Positions 58,101 to 62,830 of a stretch of DNA of 64,000 bases are shown here, piece after piece. Below the pieces are notes generated by a model. It was not told the origin of the DNA. It saw nothing but the letters and a program-made list of their open reading frames with translations, and ran no database searches. The DNA comes from Strigamia acuminata (taxonomy: Eukaryota > Arthropoda > Chilopoda > Geophilomorpha > Linotaeniidae), in the NCBI GenBank assembly GCA_949358305.1, contig OX442324.1, forward strand, positions 4,098,001 through 4,162,000. Direction: 5' to 3'. Numbering within the stretch: the first letter of the stretch is position 1; each line of letters starts with the position of its first letter. A program made the position numbers and the translations under genes.

Positions 58101-61100
58101 AAATTGGAGATTGTTTTATTTTATTTTATATTTTTTATGATTTCCTGTCTAGATAAAGGGAGTTAGGCAGGGTGGGAGGAATTGTGGGTGGTCGCCAAGG
58201 AAACCAGCCCGCAACCTCCCGGAGCAGGAAACACTTCCTGTGAGGAGCAGAAAAACTCCTCAGTTTGAAACCTACTTTGAGAGCAACCAGTCACCAAAAT
58301 CTTCCTGAGAAAACACCATTCTACAAGCCGATTTAGTGAAAGATTGTCAGAGTATTTGGACTCATTCTTGCAGATTGCCAGAGCGATTTGTGAGATATTT
58401 CTTGCTGTTACTTCAGTTAGTGACAGTGGGATTTTTATCTTGCCAAACAAGTATTGTTTGGAGGGATTTCTATTCTTGGCCAACAGCCATTGTTGGACTG
58501 AGACTTCTCACTCGCGACGAAGCGAAGTGAGCGCGAGTGTGAGAGATTGTTGTGCGGAATCAGCCGCAACGACGCCGCGACGACGACGTTGCGACCTGGA
58601 GAGGACGAAGAGAGCGGGATTGAGCCCGAACGAGTCACGAGGAAGTAGTTGGAACGGAATTGAGTCCGTGTTGAAGAAACGTCGAGGCCGAGCCGAGCGT
58701 CGAGTGAAGCGAATCCAAGCGTTCGGCGTTCCCGAGAAGTGGAGTCGTCGAATCGACTGGATTCTTTATCATTTTCCTTTGCTTTTAATTATATTTCTTT
58801 TAGTAAATTATTTCTTCAGTCATTTAATTTATCCGTTTATCACAAAATAATATCTTGTATTCGATTTAGTGTTTATTCTAAGTTTGAATAAATCGTCTGT
58901 TAATTGAGAAATAATTGAGTCATTATTTCTCTTATCATTTGAGTTAATATTGAGTTATTTTGAGAAGTATTTGTATAAGTCCTGGCACGGCATCAATGAG
59001 TTTAGCTTTATTGTTAATATTCTTTACAGTAATTTGAGCTCATTACAACCTTGAAGGTTAAAATAATATTCATTTTCCTTAAACTAGTTTTCTGTTGAGT
59101 CCTTTTTACTATTTTTCTTTTCATTTTCTTGCATTACAAGCAAGTAATAAGGACCTGTGCAGCACAAAGTGCAGATTCCACCAGAAACAACAGTGATAAT
59201 GATCAATAGAAACATTCTAGATCTTCAGATAGTTTTTTTCTCTTCTTTTTTCTAATGTCTTTTGTTCTATTGTAGGTCCAGTTACCTGTTTATTGCTTGG
59301 AGTATTTTCAAGCAGAACAATTGCATTGGCAGGAGGAATTCTTCTGAGTTTAGGCATCTCTTTGTCATCACAATCCTACAATGGCAACATATTTTTCTTC
59401 ACATTTGCAGTTGTTGGAGGTATAGAAAAGACGAAAAAACAGATGAAACAAGATGCAACTAACATAAACGTTGTATAAATGTAGGTATTGGAGCAGGACT
59501 CGTTTTGAATCCTGGTGCCATGCTGCTTAACCGCTATTTCCGGAAGCAAAAACCTCTGGCTTCTGGAATTTGTCTGTTGATCAGCACGTCGGGTCAAATA
59601 CTTTTCCCACATTTGATCATATCTTTGAAGAATGTATTCAAGCCTTCAGGAACGATTCTTCTGCTCGGTGGAATTTTGCTTCACGTCTGTGTTGCAGGAA
59701 TGCTTTTTCGGCCCGGACCTTCCAATTGCAAAGGAGTATCTGACATGCGCCACATTCTTACGTTGAATCCAACGGGTCACGGGCAAGCTTGCATGATTCA
59801 AATCCGTAAATCAAAGTCTCAACGAAGAAAGAGAAAACCAAGCGAAAGTGCAATGGTTATTACCCCTAAAAATGGAAAGATCGTTGTTTCCGCTAACACG
59901 ATGAGGTTGGCAAGAATACGAACTTACAGTACTGGATCTCGAACTAGTGCCCTTCCGGACATACCGGAAGAGCAAGAACCGCTTGAGAACGAAACTTTTG
60001 ATAACAGAAACCAGACTGAAAACACCAGTAATTATCAAACTCGCAACAAACTTCTCCATTCTGTTCAAAGTGATATCAAACGCAGTCGAAGTTTTGGATC
60101 CCAACTCACTTATTCAAACAACCTAAATAACAGGTAACTGCAATTCAATTCATAGTCCCATGTGCTCCAAAAGATACACTGCAATTATATTACAAATTGT
60201 AATAATAAAGAGAATGAAATGACCATTTCAATAAGACGTATTGAAATTGTCATTTCATTCTCTTTATACTCTTTCCGCACTCAAAAGGAGCCGTGGAAGC
60301 TGGGCTCCCATTGGCCAAGCCATTTCACTTGAGTACTGATACAAAAAGAAGACCCAAAACACCAGACTTGTGATGGCGTACAGATATTGTAATAGATCGA
60401 CTAAAATAACATGTGCTCTCCAGACACAGCAAGCAATAAAATGGAAAGAAATTCGTTTTAACTAAAAAAAAAACATAAAACTTTATTTCAAAGATAGAAA
60501 AAACATTTTATTACATAATAACAATCAATGTACATCATTTCAACCATAATTATTCACGAATAGACTAAAAATCATAAGGAACCACTTTCCCTAGTAGCAG
60601 TAGTTCAACTGCAATTCTGAGTAATTAAATAGGGCCAATGGGAGCCCAGCTTCCAGGGCTCCTCTTGAGTGCGGAAAGAGTATAGTAATAGAAGTTGAAA
60701 TTTGTTGCAATGTATTTTTGTCAAAATGTATAATTCTCTCGAGTTTCCGATTATTGTAGAAATGAGAAAAGACCGCGAAGCCGAAGTGAAAATCTTGGAA
60801 GAATATCGTCGATTCCGAGCATGACGACGGGCAAACGAGCAGCAGTGAATGGTTTGTGCGTAGATCGGCGGAAGCATCCAGAAGCGGCCATCTGCAACAT
60901 TGCACTCTTAACTAATCCACTGTATGTTCTCATTGTGATCGCATCGAGTGCGTTTTATTTGTCATATCCAAATGTACTGTTTTTCACAACAATTCATGAA
61001 CATCAACTCGGGAATAATGACTATAAACTGGCACTACTCCTGTCTATATTTGTATTGTGTGACATGAAATCACGGCTTTTAATCGCTTGGCTACTTCCAC

Positions 61101-61989
61101 AGGGATTTCTAAGACCTCAAAGGATATTGCTCATACTGACACTTCTCACTCTTCCAAGTTTATCTGGTGAATTCTCCTTCTCCACACACAGAAAAAAAAT
61201 AAGTCATATTTTGTAACAATCTTGTTTTTGTTTTTTCTATTTGAAGGCTTTCTTATTTCCAAAAATTATATCTTGCATTGCATAAGCATAGCAGTGTATG
61301 GCTTTGGGTGTGGTGGTTGTGCAATAGTCATTTCATCTATTGTTTTGGAATATGTTGGTTTTCAGCAGTTTCCTGCTGGCCTAATGCTCTTGCAATTTAT
61401 CCAAGGACTCGTGTTTGCAGCAGCTACACCTATTTTAGGTAAAACATTTCAATTTTCTAGCAAATAGACCCAATCGATAAATGTAAAACAAAATTCAAAA
61501 TTTACTTTGTATATACCAGGAATGAATTAATGAGAAAAAGTGCTTAATTTGCTCTCCGACGCAATGCGATTTGACATCTATCAAAAACAACAACTCTGTA
61601 TATATATATATTGTCTTAACTAAGTCACTCCATTTTCTCAATGTCTCACTCAACCGCCATCAACTCTGAGTCCCACTTAACTATTTTTAAGTTATTTACT
61701 TAACTACTTGTGCTCGCGGTTTCAAACTATACATTCAATCTAAACACTTTTTTCTTTCTCTTTTTTAGGTGTTATCTTGGACAAAACCTGTAAAATACAA
61801 TACCTTTACCATACTTTTATGACCTTACACGTGCTTATCATTCTTATTTGCCTAATGGAACCATTATTTACTCCAAAATCAATCGTCAAGAAAAAACGGA
61901 AAAAGCAGCCACGGAGATCCTTATCACCCAACAACAGTTTCGTCAACTTTTCCCGAGTTAACTTATCGCTACATCCGTCCTGCGTTTAA
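43111..61989 (+). CDS. Second monocarboxylate transporter-like gene (SLC16/MCT family), split by an LTR element
   Basis: Six coding exons join in phase to 635 residues: 43111-43405, 59276-59419, 59485-60133, 60760-61166, 61247-61438, 61769-61989. The TM1 signature is present in altered form, DGGEGWGVV, with the first tryptophan of GGWGW replaced. Exon 3 gives GIGAGLVLNPGAMLLNRYF and NRYFRKQKPLASGIC, the TM4-5 region shared with the neighbour; a basic, Ser-rich central loop follows. TM8 has CDMKSR, keeping the family's Asp-x3-Arg spacing. The last exon ends in a basic tail. Intron 1 is 15.87 kb, of which 14.93 kb is the same-strand LTR retrotransposon at 44121-59047; without it the intron would be ordinary. 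AATAAA at 62217. Transported substrate unknown; it may be a diverged paralog. Confidence 0.92.
44117..44120. other. Target site duplication ACCT, left copy
   Basis: ACCT immediately precedes the left LTR and is repeated directly after the right LTR at 59048-59051. It marks the original insertion site in the SLC16 intron. Confidence 0.85.
44121..45125 (+). repeat. 5' LTR, 1005 bp
   Basis: It begins TGTAGTGACC and ends GAGCTCATTACA, forming short terminal inverted repeats. An 8-bp palindromic hairpin (TAGTGACC / GGTCACTA) lies at its tip (44123-44143). Candidate AATAAA signals occur at 44168 and 44965, and a TATATTTTTTA-type stretch near 44200. A GC-rich block with GACGCCGCGACGACGACG occupies about 44580-44830. 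The 168-codon open frame inside is shared by both LTRs and is probably a by-product of this block. It matches 58043-59047 throughout as far as I can compare. Confidence 0.98.
45128..45145 (+). promoter_or_regulatory. Primer-binding site, tRNA-Pro-like
   Basis: TGGGGGCCC starts 2 nt after the 5' LTR. TGG complements the CCA end of a tRNA and TGGGGGC matches the 3' end of tRNA-Pro, the same primer type used by several retroviruses, with a mismatch at the eighth base. The primer identity is inferred. Confidence 0.6.
45249..49031 (+). CDS. gag: Gag polyprotein of the LTR retrotransposon
   Basis: A 1260-residue uninterrupted ORF, several times the size of most Gypsy Gags. N-terminal ~150 residues are Arg/Gly- and Ser-rich (RRGRGNGRGPRTRGGR). 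Residues about 160-380 are a highly charged Glu/Arg/Lys/Ala predicted coiled coil. Residues about 490-760 are Gln/Asn/Arg/Asp-rich and end in a tandem R-R-R-D-D-S-R-G-x-Y-D-D-S repeat (about 697-750). A Ty3-type capsid region follows at about 855-1020 (WDRITPDMFDGGW...FLDEV, SATNWLRKNNFTHWDEFVKAF). A single CCHC zinc knuckle C-x2-C-x4-H-x4-C (CHNCGQIGHWARQC, nt 48891-48932) binds RNA. The stop at 49029 lies in the loop of the frameshift stem. Gag forms the virus-like particle in the cytoplasm. Confidence 0.95.
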   Translation: MSQPQDSRRGRGNGRGPRTRGGRTTGAANVHPSSSSESDHADDTQAMTSKEFRLEVSPERQGEFWLKQTREESQDLLGKSSISGASSQHGDTPATVDSTPTSKIDLSHMTLEQVIAVARKRGRLVRAYKQQASGRARDEAESSGENSPTRHKLARARQRIADVMKEMEDSLQERHQQYEEGVQLSDEDVAQITAAMADRARRLQLAHSEEFQMLKRLKLEERHAKQAKFEAELAKKTTDEDIRAKKDQLDAEIRATKDRLEAEMRTMRNKLAAEKLRQETEQKELRAQRKAQAAAEREAILEENRKIEAEKVRLETEKQELLAKQKAMESAESREIHYLRQAALEAQEAAERVRRENEELKYLAQCQYQVPSNIPPRRPEVVNLSPESSRNSLKRKGEMDEKRDSKRASMSPAKNPNVLDIIDRRNRQHLTNQSAAADKKQGKVTGLDPADPQIWDKPKKMETENVRVSSTKNEGKSFDVYTEKPINENDPCYHRKYTLEEAVEHLSAANERDRQREISRENEKQKFQHDQEVPEQDKSSNQNAATGHDEATGQASYTKVRDYNDYLQGEYSQQPENVDPRNESCNQQGIHTHTEVRFSNETRSQYEREPRNESRYQQETDQQGAACFNNETRQQRNYEATGQHNLNRNESMERNNSSQRSDYQDESRQQRGSYWYEGYTQRESQGRRDNSQDRHDNSYRRRDYSERRRDDSRGQYDDSQRRRDDSRGRYDDSNRRRDDSYRDQRRSRSSPPPTQQKEYENDQKYSNSDHFRQRDSDFSRSREERRRGGYFRQDDRDPPPTNPRTLPRSTEELEEIISRQIDSRLSQIPSKSQEMEEMLRKLIRKYCSSNWTHHYTPSHQIKWDRITPDMFDGGWQAGTQFLDEVMHLVINHEMDPDVTLKKLIPKMLVGSATNWLRKNNFTHWDEFVKAFMKEYGESNAMMIKYWDNHKQTLGEDIRTYLRRTEDLFTQLPYHISDFDKDRKFRNGLTPFSEQVLRMVDAPMASSFEKLSQFIRNHQMYIDDRYASDIPIEEQRARDEQQRHQSDYTRAGAKMMRPRSQFSLLREETSTKKRESGHPPYPQPRIPMRPNVKWTQYPGESSESIGDTQIMLAEYTEEEVDKLMDAASVLFTKNNPAITKYKPPMQVRQPQQTSLQPQMKGNTSFLPKPFSVDFNLKKENNKSQIGEKTEQTSTPSSTDDGNKANQIKLTPENAPCHNCGQIGHWARQCPHPKRLMSAEEMEQLVNSLSESITKNLNARAQ
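49004..49074 (+). promoter_or_regulatory. Programmed -1 ribosomal frameshift signal, gag to pol
   Basis: A AAA AAC (49004-49010) sits in the gag frame as X XXY YYZ, a classic -1 slippery heptamer. After a 6-nt spacer, GCGCGGGCTC (49017-49026) pairs with GAGCTCGCGC (49040-49049) in a 10-bp stem with one G-U pair; the gag stop (49029-49031) is in its loop. Loop bases AGCAG (49033-49037) can also pair with CTGCT (49070-49074), making an H-type pseudoknot. Slippage into the -1 frame continues as K-K-L-E-R-A and opens pol. Confidence 0.88.
49010..54208 (+). CDS. pol: Pol polyprotein: protease, reverse transcriptase, RNase H, integrase
   Basis: Open in the -1 frame relative to gag; about 1730 residues follow the shift site. 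A long acidic linker (nt 49011-50000) precedes the aspartic protease with DSGA at 50120-50131. RT follows: LCIDYRALNEHT, STIDLTKGYWQIDL, MPFGLVNAPTTFQRL and catalytic YLDD at 51158-51169. RNase H follows with IVRTDASKKGLGAAL, TDHEALKWL and the NTLADALSRAP end. Integrase has an HHCC zinc module (HGHPLASH...CPRCQAC), the D-D-E core (SIDLVGPL, VSDNGPQF, HPQANTVERTNRDLK) and a GPY/F-like segment (RSGPYVIIQ...HMSELSPYF). No chromodomain is evident. A Ser/Gln/Glu-rich tail carries a coding copy of the polypurine tract at 54056 and ends in a basic segment. All catalytic residues are present. Confidence 0.97.
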   Translation, partial: LERAGSIKAVELAPTKISENLLQAQPTSELTIEMVQDSDGLSEVQPINEAMTETLLISETLSESKDLLKNSENSQNMQTTLPENSENCGNLQNDRSLDGEISETSLILKTSAEPENLTENTQETPPTAKAPKGARFIKDPKTGEYVQSELAEKSHKVIGTLEGGKGTIVFNFEDGEVVGMRYPTQKPVTDSKLEQAETSSKMNILKDNGPLKNTTIPVTLTSPEAIGTMPKRGEMICEMECGQIVGIKFPPVELENCPKIKEIYETNRTYFTAEVTEALKNVEITQENEATIFWAKVKETYEETPSLAAWMTDTPTEPVEWDPLLKELTTLEPEGPRIRIFNILLPEEDVLEGMTTIDLQTEQGSIAAMLDSGANRSCVSWPLIQAMGLEKEVWPVKANMAVNTADKKVQPMGTIRMMIRWTHGMMQQYFLVLPHDMKFMLVGNDAMKRMKIQPNPLNGKWNFISTIDVPQPYMPQFIMDKYEQKKLEEPESLRKTFRKESSFCAFEARLKVGNGLHDMIEEAKLQLTEALQLEHVLKKYEKILSKNPGKTHVVQHTINLDTDKPIRVPFKSWNPQKREILRTLCQEMIDKGYVTTAEGDYATRIVLVMRPGSEPRLCIDYRALNEHTLYDPPQMPTITEILRELGEFQWVSTIDLTKGYWQIDLRPEDRPKTAFWSPQGRLMFNVMPFGLVNAPTTFQRLIEKVLGEAFRKYAWAYLDDIVIVSKTYAEHMKHLDSVLGKLQKAGLHVNPTKSKFCRKELKFLGYKLGINGLSVDPAKVAAIKEFPAPKNLTELQRFFGMVNFFHRLLKNLATVAEPLRPLLKKGIEFIWEEVHQVAFDNIKQLLTDAKTMHLPNLHQPFIVRTDASKKGLGAALMQIKEIDGQMIESPCVYLSRCLQQAELNYGATDLECLAVIWALRKFRPYLEFTSFVVQTDHEALKWLMRLEEPAGRLARWQMELMSYNFTIQYLKGTANTLADALSRAPIQLICDNEETGEADGDLKYCPTEPRKWVVGNWNQLPKPQSEEERLVDEQVTAYWSHMYDAPAEESEISPKIKEVQYLPTSECEMVTAFIAKVTEQADCMPPTREEIIEHQKKDRHCQSMRYYLETEQFPAYVTTPLQKKNYRMLATKHMLEEDLLLKYHPTLSDDLSEDSRALKVVIPRSLRFRVLWQMHGHPLASHCGIARTLYRMRQIYTWDGIKRDTTRFIKHCPRCQACKPRTKTRVEAAQIGPYAPFECLSIDLVGPLIRTDEGNNYILVILDIATRWPELYPLSDPVAQDIADCLYNTCMGWGFPLRIVSDNGPQFKARIYHEFCRKFKITPRFTSPYHPQANTVERTNRDLKYILSIFTDIHKRWDTYLREIAFSIRTTATTGRDYSPAYLNCCREFRIPWDPRILDGIAKIDPNKPHIYIQRLEKIIRDTYHHMMAHITDLRERVQNHKMDKKFDDFKTNDLVWKDDHPLSKASQGISAKLSDKRSGPYVIIQVHQGGAVKLRRLKDNKIFRSIHMSELSPYFPEFNQEIWEKDQTQSNPNGKIINTLFDEPTTSETQENTETENSQTTEMSRMNNSNSAESQTLKQTQSLQDSQNLEDAQESHTLDNTQSLQDPQTSQQQLELQDLSGSDTAGVSSQVSSKQRSGEKDNNLESDEELDTNSNDNTQENLPLFPQDLSLETDEQVASFSKKRGGVVEKKKIKKFYQDLREKQPKKVKKKAILKKYSLRDRGRIKPPDYL
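49491..49760 (+). other. Duplicated short module in the Gag-protease linker
   Basis: Two ~20-residue segments resemble each other: GKGTIVFNFEDGEVVGMRYP (nt 49497-49556) and RGEMICEMECGQIVGIKFPP (nt 49704-49763). The shared pattern is I-x4-E/C-x-G-x-V/I-V-G-M/I-x-Y/F-P. No function is known to me. Confidence 0.55.
54056..54070 (+). promoter_or_regulatory. Internal (central) copy of the polypurine tract
   Basis: AAAAAGAGGGGAGGA near the 3' end of pol is identical to the terminal polypurine tract at 58029-58042 across the 16 nt CTAAAAAGAGGGGAGG. It is translated in the pol frame (S-K-K-R-G-G-V). It could prime a second plus strand, or mark where an ancestral element ended before ORF3 was acquired. 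Confidence 0.6.
54209..54950 (+). other. Non-coding spacer between pol and ORF3
   Basis: 742 bp without a significant plus-strand ORF. It may be the intron end and leader of a spliced subgenomic mRNA. The last 50 bases contain a branch-point-like GTTAATAAT, then TTTTATACAG, then the ORF3 start. Confidence 0.5.
54925..54938 (+). promoter_or_regulatory. Candidate 3' splice acceptor for ORF3 mRNA
   Basis: AATGTTTTATACAG ends 12 nt before the ORF3 ATG at 54951, which itself sits in a strong GCCATGG context. The arrangement resembles retroviral env expression from a spliced mRNA. The donor is not identified; it would be in the LTR/leader. Confidence 0.5.
54951..57998 (+). CDS. ORF3: accessory protein of unknown function in the env position
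   Basis: A 1015-residue uninterrupted ORF starting in a strong GCCATGG context. I recognise no domain. The N-terminus is basic and soluble (many Arg/Lys, no signal peptide). Residues about 100-260 are Glu-rich and helical. Residues about 235-430 are an Arg/Ser-rich domain with repeated S-x-E-I-S-P-R/K-R motifs (SAEISPRR, SSEISPKR) and SPRRRSKSPRR, like SR splicing factors. A Pro/Thr-rich linker (about 470-560) follows, then a folded-looking helical region (about 640-830) with LWTMYLKFP and TKEWLAWFEVQMSVALIRLLFPG, a Ser/Thr-rich linker, and a basic C-terminus. There are no membrane segments, so it is not a classical Env. Codon use resembles gag and pol. An RNA-binding, nuclear or Gag-related role is possible but only inferred. 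Confidence 0.85.
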   Translation: MASWGRISRAARLPRNIHRGRIPYRYKREFVKRGFTAFQARKAFTTAIQRFWGTTKRLFKGFKTCFHEVLRQIPITEDTHGPIWNQMIGDEYPIEEEEAADLKIYQNPATNKFKFVEEVMAKLKAGAPEVAAKYMEEKTAYLEAQALLPSPELDKEPPYFIKSQYKMHQLHMTGLIGQNITPLNLEGEPQAEDFGPLVYAKQQRQEQDEWEAALEQAAEETVKELHEEVEFLKCVRTEEEETKRRGREARSRGALRYSRSERHKRTTPPRRISPKYYTREFRSRRKEYRSAEISPRRCQSRDRKESPRRRSKSPRRQYFSRQTQMEKRLSRTDKDSEREVKRHQRSSEISPKRNSRRHETTEQEYVPRHHRATEKRPSAEGNRIERTKKRPRSSHRYSEMRPARKVTISASKDETLQVQIRRSSSDEYLTAHEMELDQYVVMDECQRSPSPESEEEQQLAETTVRILEEREPTATVIHDIEKQQGGETNKRGPRTPPTTPPRQQEVQKPSLATPPRPDQAPKTPPPSTHTPITWTPTTCPPTPTPRVSSPEISSCRELPTLDEALAQAWEKRAREPARKKGPSRILRPRMRDPRKVQPKATPSAALGVPHPHLQPITEPIPQTDLSLPIPSVATVMYTIDPSVKLAEDFDRYYRQLWTMYLKFPLCNQGLLTPTMDEYQQAQLAESLNERRRCAQAFVAQPTELRTKEWLAWFEVQMSVALIRLLFPGVFQAVEASLIATSFLWTSAMGIPPELFDSWKTVLGDPPVIRAQLEREVFKTGETSGQCMLRLRGEWILRRQSLQLQRNFGTCAQQVADPPAAGGAVPTVFMTATPSHQPTKKAIAPESDVELKLTTDTEMFDVEGNEPLNRASGSSQKTASGRSSAAIKGTKKNPNQDYRKIKQLYPGLRFPEYARTLLIYNATLCHEALKWLENAVREPKRIIQHQRLVAVRRPPTGSREKYDIDYDRVFPRTKFIKEVWLHVNNGATSGPTQHLPKFSVSESEAPTPESVFRIEK
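58029..58042 (+). promoter_or_regulatory. Polypurine tract
   Basis: AAAAAGAGGGGAGG directly abuts the 3' LTR, the standard primer site for plus-strand DNA synthesis. It lies 31 nt after the ORF3 stop codon. Confidence 0.92.
58043..59047 (+). repeat. 3' LTR, 1005 bp
   Basis: Same length and, by eye, same sequence as 44121-45125, including the TGTAGTGA and TCATTACA termini. It follows directly on the polypurine tract at 58029-58042 and is followed by ACCT, the target duplication. Confidence 0.98.
60206..60266. repeat. Near-perfect 27-bp palindromic hairpin
   Basis: Arms 60206-60232 and 60240-60266 (AAAGAGAATGAAATGAC... and its inverse) pair with one mismatch around a 7-nt loop AAGACGT. It lies in intron 3 of the second SLC16 gene and touches the left end of the TIR element next to it. 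Confidence 0.9.
60265..60684. mobile_element. MITE-like element with 52-bp terminal inverted repeats
   Basis: Left end 60265-60316 starts TATACTCTTTCCGCACTCAA. The reverse complement of 60633-60684 is nearly the same (three substitutions seen). Both ends finish in TATA, consistent with TA target duplication. The 316-bp interior has no transposase. It is in intron 3 of the second SLC16 gene. Confidence 0.7.
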
Positions 61990-62830
61990 ATTTCCGTCTG
62001 CAGCTTTGCTAATGGCATCGATCATCACTGGATGTGTCAACACAATGCGTCATCCGAGCCAATTCTTATTATACAACTGCAACTGCTGTGTGGCTGAAAG
62101 TACAAAAATACAAGTATATATGCTCAAACAAAGGACAATTCTTACTATTATTGTACATTTTTTTATACACACCATTCAACTAACTAAATTTTAGTTTTTC
62201 TATATGCATTATACGAAATAAAACGTTACAAAATCTTTTCATGCATGACTTGCACCATGCACCATGCTTCGATTCGGGATGTTTATTCAGGGTGGGTAAA
62301 TTAATGGCGCTCCAACTACACCCTATGAGCAGCATGACCGCTTATCCCCCACTTAATCCCTTGATTAAGATGTCTGGTTTCTCCACTCAACTCGCCAACC
62401 TACGCCAGGCTCTCCGTTCGACTTCAACAAGCATACCCTCATTACCTCCTCATTTCTAATTAACTTGCAGATATTCATGCCAATTGTTGTGTGTGCATAC
62501 ATGACGCATACATCAAGATATTTTCATCTAATTAATAACTGTTTAATCGGTATGGAGGTACACACGTCTTGACAATTTGAAATGAGACAATTTATAGGTC
62601 CAGATTGTGGTCTTAAATGAAAAGGTGGAGATTTGAAGCTGGGGGGTTGTAGAAGGAGGGGCAGACTGAAAAAAGGATATTGTATTTCTTTCTTAAGTGA
62701 TATATTGCATATACCCAACTATGCAAATCTAAATTGAGAGAATATTTCATGTTCTTTTGGCCATATTGCGATTTTCTTAGTATGAGAACTCTTAACATGT
62801 TCGTGTGTTGACTGTATCACTTGTATGTAT
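61990..62830. other. 3' UTR of the second SLC16 gene and convergent interval
   Basis: The transporter's AATAAA lies at 62217. Further right the DNA is non-coding up to the stop codon of the minus-strand gene at 62831. The plus-strand open frame at 62241-62459 has no support. Confidence 0.5.

Larger units (their letters stand above)
44121..59047 (+). mobile_element. Complete Gypsy/Ty3-type LTR retrotransposon, 14.9 kb, with third ORF
   Basis: A full-length element with 1005-bp LTRs (44121-45125 and 58043-59047) that I could not tell apart by eye. LTR ends are TGTAGTGA and TCATTACA. The flanking 4-bp duplication is ACCT (44117-44120 and 59048-59051), typical of gypsy-group integrases. Internal parts in order: primer-binding site 45128, gag 45249-49031, -1 frameshift signal 49004, pol 49010-54208 (PR-RT-RH-IN), non-coding 54209-54950, ORF3 54951-57998, polypurine tract 58029-58042. 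All three ORFs are uninterrupted. The PR-RT-RH-IN order and the HHCC/DDE integrase place it in Ty3/Gypsy (Metaviridae). It is unusually long for that group, owing to long LTRs, a large gag and ORF3. Confidence 0.98.
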
